From Alphaproteobacteria bacterium (GTDB lineage: Bacteria; Pseudomonadota; Alphaproteobacteria; Bin95), in NCBI GenBank assembly GCA_022822125.1, contig JAJECF010000154.1, positions 1 to 6,923 of the forward strand: a stretch of 6,923 bases of DNA, written 5' to 3'. The position numbers and the translations under genes were made by a program. Positions 5,222 through 6,923 of this stretch are shown here, piece after piece. Each line of letters opens with the position of its first letter. Position 1 is the stretch's first letter. The notes beneath the pieces were generated by a model. That model ran no database searches, was not told where the DNA came from, and saw nothing but the letters and a program-made list of their open reading frames with translations.

Positions 5222-6424
5222 ATGCCGAGACGGAAAAGGCTCACCGACGCCGGCATTGCGAGGCTGAGGCCGAAGGCGCGCGAATACACGGTCTGGGATA
5301 CCGGCATTGCCGGGCTCGGGGTGCGGGTCCGCCCCTCCGGCAGCCGGACCTTCATCTACCACCGCAAGAGGGAAGGAGGCGTGAAGAAGATATCCTTCGG
5401 CCCGGCGGCGCTGCGCAAGGTCGATGACGTGCGCCGCGCCTGCATGGAGGCCGCAACCGGAGCCGGCGGCGCGGAGGCGGCTTGTCGCGAAAGGGCGCCG
5501 CTCTTCCGGGATTTCGTCGCGGGCCGATGGAAGGCGGAGCGGTTCGAGCGCTGCAAGCCTTCCACGCAGCGGACGGTCCGCAGCAGATTGACCCACCATC
5601 TGCTGCCGGCCTTCGGCGCCCGGCGTCTCGACCGCATCAGCCGCAGCATGGCGCTCGGCTGGTTCGAGGCTTGCAGCCGCACCGCGCCGGGATCGGCCAA
5701 CGCCACCCTCGCCCTATTGCGCCAGATCCTCAACCATGCCGTCAACTGCGGCTATATCGGCGCCAACCCGGTGCGCGGCATAAGGCGCAATCCCGGCCGC
5801 AAGATGACGCGCTTCCTGTCGCGCGAGGAGATCGCCCGCCTTCACCGGGTCCTCGACCGCCATGCCAATGGCTCCGCCTCCGAAGCGCAGCAGGCCGATA
5901 TCGTCCGCCTGCTGCTGCTGACCGGCTGCCGCAGGAACGAGATCCTCCGCCTGCGCCGGGAGGAAGCGAAAGGCGACAGGCTCGAACTCGCGGACAGCAA
6001 GACGGGACCGAGAATGGTGCTGCTGAATGCCCCGGCCCGGAAGATCGTCGAGCGCCGCATGGCGGAGGGAACCGGACCCTGGCTGTTCGCTTCCGTCAGG
6101 GACCCGGCCCGACATCGATCCTGCGGACTTCCGCTCTGGTATCGTGTCAGGCGCGAGGCGGGCATAGAGGATGTCCGGCTTCACGACCTCCGCCACACGG
6201 TAGCTAGCCAGGCGGTGCTGAACGGCGTGCCGTTGACCGTCACCGCCCGGCTGCTCGGACACAGCAATGTCGCCATGACAATGCGCTACGCCCATGTCGG
6301 GGACCGTGAGATCGAGGAAGCGGCCGAACGGGTCGGGCAGGCCGTCGCGGCCATGATGGGCCAGGCACGCAGTCAACGTCCCGAAGGCGAAAAGTTCACG
6401 AATTTGCCCGCCAGCGCTTGCTGA
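5222..6424 (+). CDS. Tyrosine recombinase 2 (P4-like integrase, arm-binding N-terminus)
   Basis: A 400-aa tyrosine recombinase, paralogous to the one just upstream. Residues about 20-78 form an arm-binding domain (GIAGLGVRVRPSGSRTFIYH), about 93-185 a core-binding domain, and about 195 onward the catalytic domain. All catalytic positions are present: R237 (LLLTGCRRNEI), K260 (DSKTGPR), H321 and R324 (RLHDLRHTVAS), H347 (LLGHSN) and Y356 (TMRYAHVG). The ATG directly follows the preceding TAG; GGGGAG at 5207-5212, inside the upstream gene, is its likely ribosome-binding site, so expression is expected to be coupled. A C-terminal tail of about 20 residues beyond the recombinase fold (from about 380) has no counterpart in the first recombinase. 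The two proteins are alike in the active-site blocks but diverge in the DNA-binding halves, implying an old duplication with split DNA specificity. They may act as a heteromeric pair; this is inference. Confidence 0.95.
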   Translation: MPRRKRLTDAGIARLRPKAREYTVWDTGIAGLGVRVRPSGSRTFIYHRKREGGVKKISFGPAALRKVDDVRRACMEAATGAGGAEAACRERAPLFRDFVAGRWKAERFERCKPSTQRTVRSRLTHHLLPAFGARRLDRISRSMALGWFEACSRTAPGSANATLALLRQILNHAVNCGYIGANPVRGIRRNPGRKMTRFLSREEIARLHRVLDRHANGSASEAQQADIVRLLLLTGCRRNEILRLRREEAKGDRLELADSKTGPRMVLLNAPARKIVERRMAEGTGPWLFASVRDPARHRSCGLPLWYRVRREAGIEDVRLHDLRHTVASQAVLNGVPLTVTARLLGHSNVAMTMRYAHVGDREIEEAAERVGQAVAAMMGQARSQRPEGEKFTNLPASAC

Positions 6425-6519
6425 CCGGAACAGCAGCACCGGTGCGTCGGGTATGAGGCGCAAACCGCCGAAGGGCGTAAAGGGCTCGATTGCCCATGCC
6501 CTACGGTCTCGGACCAGAT

Positions 6520-6540
6520 AGCCGTTACATTCCAACGGCT
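6520..6540 (+). terminator. Hairpin downstream of recombinase 2
   Basis: AGCCGTT (6520-6526) and AACGGCT (6534-6540) pair perfectly around a 7-nt loop. A second G+C-rich stem (GCGGC 6549-6553 with GCCGC 6572-6576, inner GAGC/GCTC) follows closely. No T-run follows, so termination is only a possibility; a recombination or protein-binding site is the alternative. Confidence 0.3.
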
Positions 6541-6677
6541 TAGCCCGAGCGGCGCTTGAGCGACGCTGCTCGCCGCGCTTGTGATGGAACGGTTCCGGAC
6601 CCGTTGCGCGGCTTCCGTTGGTCATTATAGGAAGCACTCCCGGCATTGCAAGTCGCCCGGTGACGGGGTTTGAGGGA

Positions 6678-6744
6678 GCCGTCGGGAAGCGGCTTGCCGC
6701 AGCGACCGCCGCGAGTCAGGCAAGGCAAGTCGCTTCCCGACGGC
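6678..6744. repeat. 21-bp inverted repeat with 25-nt spacer
   Basis: Left arm 6678-6698 and right arm 6724-6744 match as inverted copies at 20 of 21 positions. The mismatch is C/T, and would be a tolerated G-U pair in one RNA orientation. Outer segments read GCCGTCGGGAAGCG and CGCTTCCCGACGGC. It is far longer than chance hairpins elsewhere in the window. It might be the ends of a tiny miniature element, a recombinase crossover or terminal site, a strong RNA hairpin, or a bidirectional transcription stop. The sequence does not match a mobile-element terminus that I recognise. Confidence 0.65.
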
Positions 6745-6784
6745 GGCGGGGGTCGCGTCGACGATGGGAACCAGCGACGGTAGT

Positions 6785-6923
6785 TGTTGTTTCTCGGATT
6801 ATCTGACCGATGATTTCGCGGATTATTTCGGGCGCCGGTCGGCCTGATTTCCCGGACTGATCGGTCATTTGGGTCAGGAGTGGATGGCGCCGGGGTGTCG
6901 CAGGGTCGTCGTCGCGTCGAGCC
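6785..6923 (+). mobile_element. Probable left end of an IS21-family-like insertion sequence (partial)
   Basis: Three related repeats occur in the same direction: TTTCTCGGATTATC (6790-6803), TTTCGCGGATTATTTC (6814-6829) and TTTCCCGGACTGATC (6848-6862). IS21-family elements carry multiple short repeats of this kind inside their ends and begin with TG; a TGT occurs at 6785 and again at 6788. The transposase genes (istA, istB) would begin beyond the window, so nothing coding confirms this. ATG at 6884 opens a short frame running off the edge with no recognised similarity. The exact end is uncertain by several bases. An alternative is a repeat-type regulatory region for an unrelated gene. Confidence 0.35.

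Larger units (their letters stand above)
4023..6424 (+). mobile_element. Two-recombinase integration module
   Basis: The repeat-rich leader and the two abutting recombinase genes form one transcriptional unit. Tandem tyrosine recombinases are the moving parts of several known elements: pairs in some islands, trios in RIT elements, TnpA/TnpB in Tn554. Here no third recombinase follows and no excisionase or cargo gene is in the window. The element's true ends were not found: no matching direct repeats on both sides could be recognised by eye. The coordinates cover only the module. Confidence 0.55.
6425..6784. other. Non-coding, hairpin-rich region after the recombinases
   Basis: About 360 bases without a supported gene. 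Open frames on either strand (6540-6728 minus, 6618-6806 plus) lack a ribosome-binding site and known motifs, and the plus one uses a TTG start and runs through an inverted repeat. The region holds a perfect 10-bp palindrome GCACCGGTGC (6436-6445), stem-loops at 6520-6540 and 6549-6576, and the long inverted repeat at 6678-6744. The word GCAAGTCGC occurs at 6648-6656 and 6725-6733. The region may contain one end of the recombinase element. Confidence 0.55.

Noticed and set aside
4097..6424. RIT element (trio of recombinases)
   Set aside because: Only two recombinases are present, both with DUF4102-like arm-binding domains, and no third recombinase follows in the next 499 bases.
5714..6646. 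310-aa open frame on the minus strand running from the non-coding region into recombinase 2
   Set aside because: Most of its length is antisense to recombinase 2, and the remaining part has no recognisable domain.
4056..6733. GCAAGT words on both sides of the recombinase genes as shared arm sites
   Set aside because: The same hexamer also occurs inside the DmdA-like gene and recombinase 1, at about the rate expected by chance, so by itself it is not evidence.
6618..6806. 62-aa plus-strand frame across the long inverted repeat
   Set aside because: TTG start with no ribosome-binding site, low-complexity Arg/Val composition, and it is interrupted conceptually by the 21-bp inverted repeat.
3651..6923. 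Attachment-site direct repeats flanking the recombinase module
   Set aside because: Comparing both flanks by eye gave only short, imperfect similarities (such as GAACCGGAC-like words); nothing long enough to call.

Overview
The window reads as high-G+C alphaproteobacterial DNA, most likely from a Hyphomicrobiales (rhizobia-like) genome. The basis is the codon use, the type of conserved genes, and the combination of a GlxA-type regulator with a GcvT/DmdA-like demethylase. No rRNA, tRNA or CRISPR array was seen, and the genus cannot be told from the sequence.

Left part (1-1090), chromosomal-looking: the 3' end of a VWA (CoxE-like) protein is followed after 2 bp by a periplasmic copper chaperone of the PCu(A)C family, whose H-X10-M-X21-H-X-M copper motif is complete. 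Downstream lies an apparent small-gene remnant (824-1040) resembling CCDC90/DUF1640 coiled-coil proteins. It appears frameshifted near its start and shortened in the middle.

Middle part (1092-3650): a divergent regulator-enzyme pair. A GlxA-subfamily AraC regulator (DJ-1/PfpI-like domain plus AraC helix-turn-helix domain) reads leftward. A 447-aa GcvT-fold, DmdA-like folate-dependent demethylase or aminomethyltransferase reads rightward. The 189-bp shared control region holds a perfect -35 hexamer for the regulator, a perfect CGCTTC-N10-GAAGCG inverted repeat and GCGAAA-type direct repeats 22 bp apart. The likely logic is a ligand-responsive regulator controlling tetrahydrofolate-linked demethylation of a methylated amine or sulfur compound; the substrate is not known.

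Right part (3651-6923), mobile: after about 445 bp without a convincing gene, two complete tyrosine recombinases (374 and 400 aa) stand head to tail with zero intergenic bases. Both have an arm-binding (DUF4102-like) N-terminus and a full R-K-H-R-H-Y catalytic set. The leader in front of the first holds repeated TGCAAC words and a hairpin, which are candidate arm-type or control sites. Downstream, about 360 bp of non-coding DNA contains several stem-loops and a 21-bp inverted repeat (20/21 matching, 25-nt spacer). The last ~140 bp carry three TTTCNCGGA-type repeats resembling the terminal repeats of an IS21-family insertion sequence whose transposase genes would lie past the window edge.

The best candidate for something less described is the two-recombinase module with its flanking repeat architecture. 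No cargo genes are visible inside the window, so a wholly new system cannot be claimed from this sequence alone.
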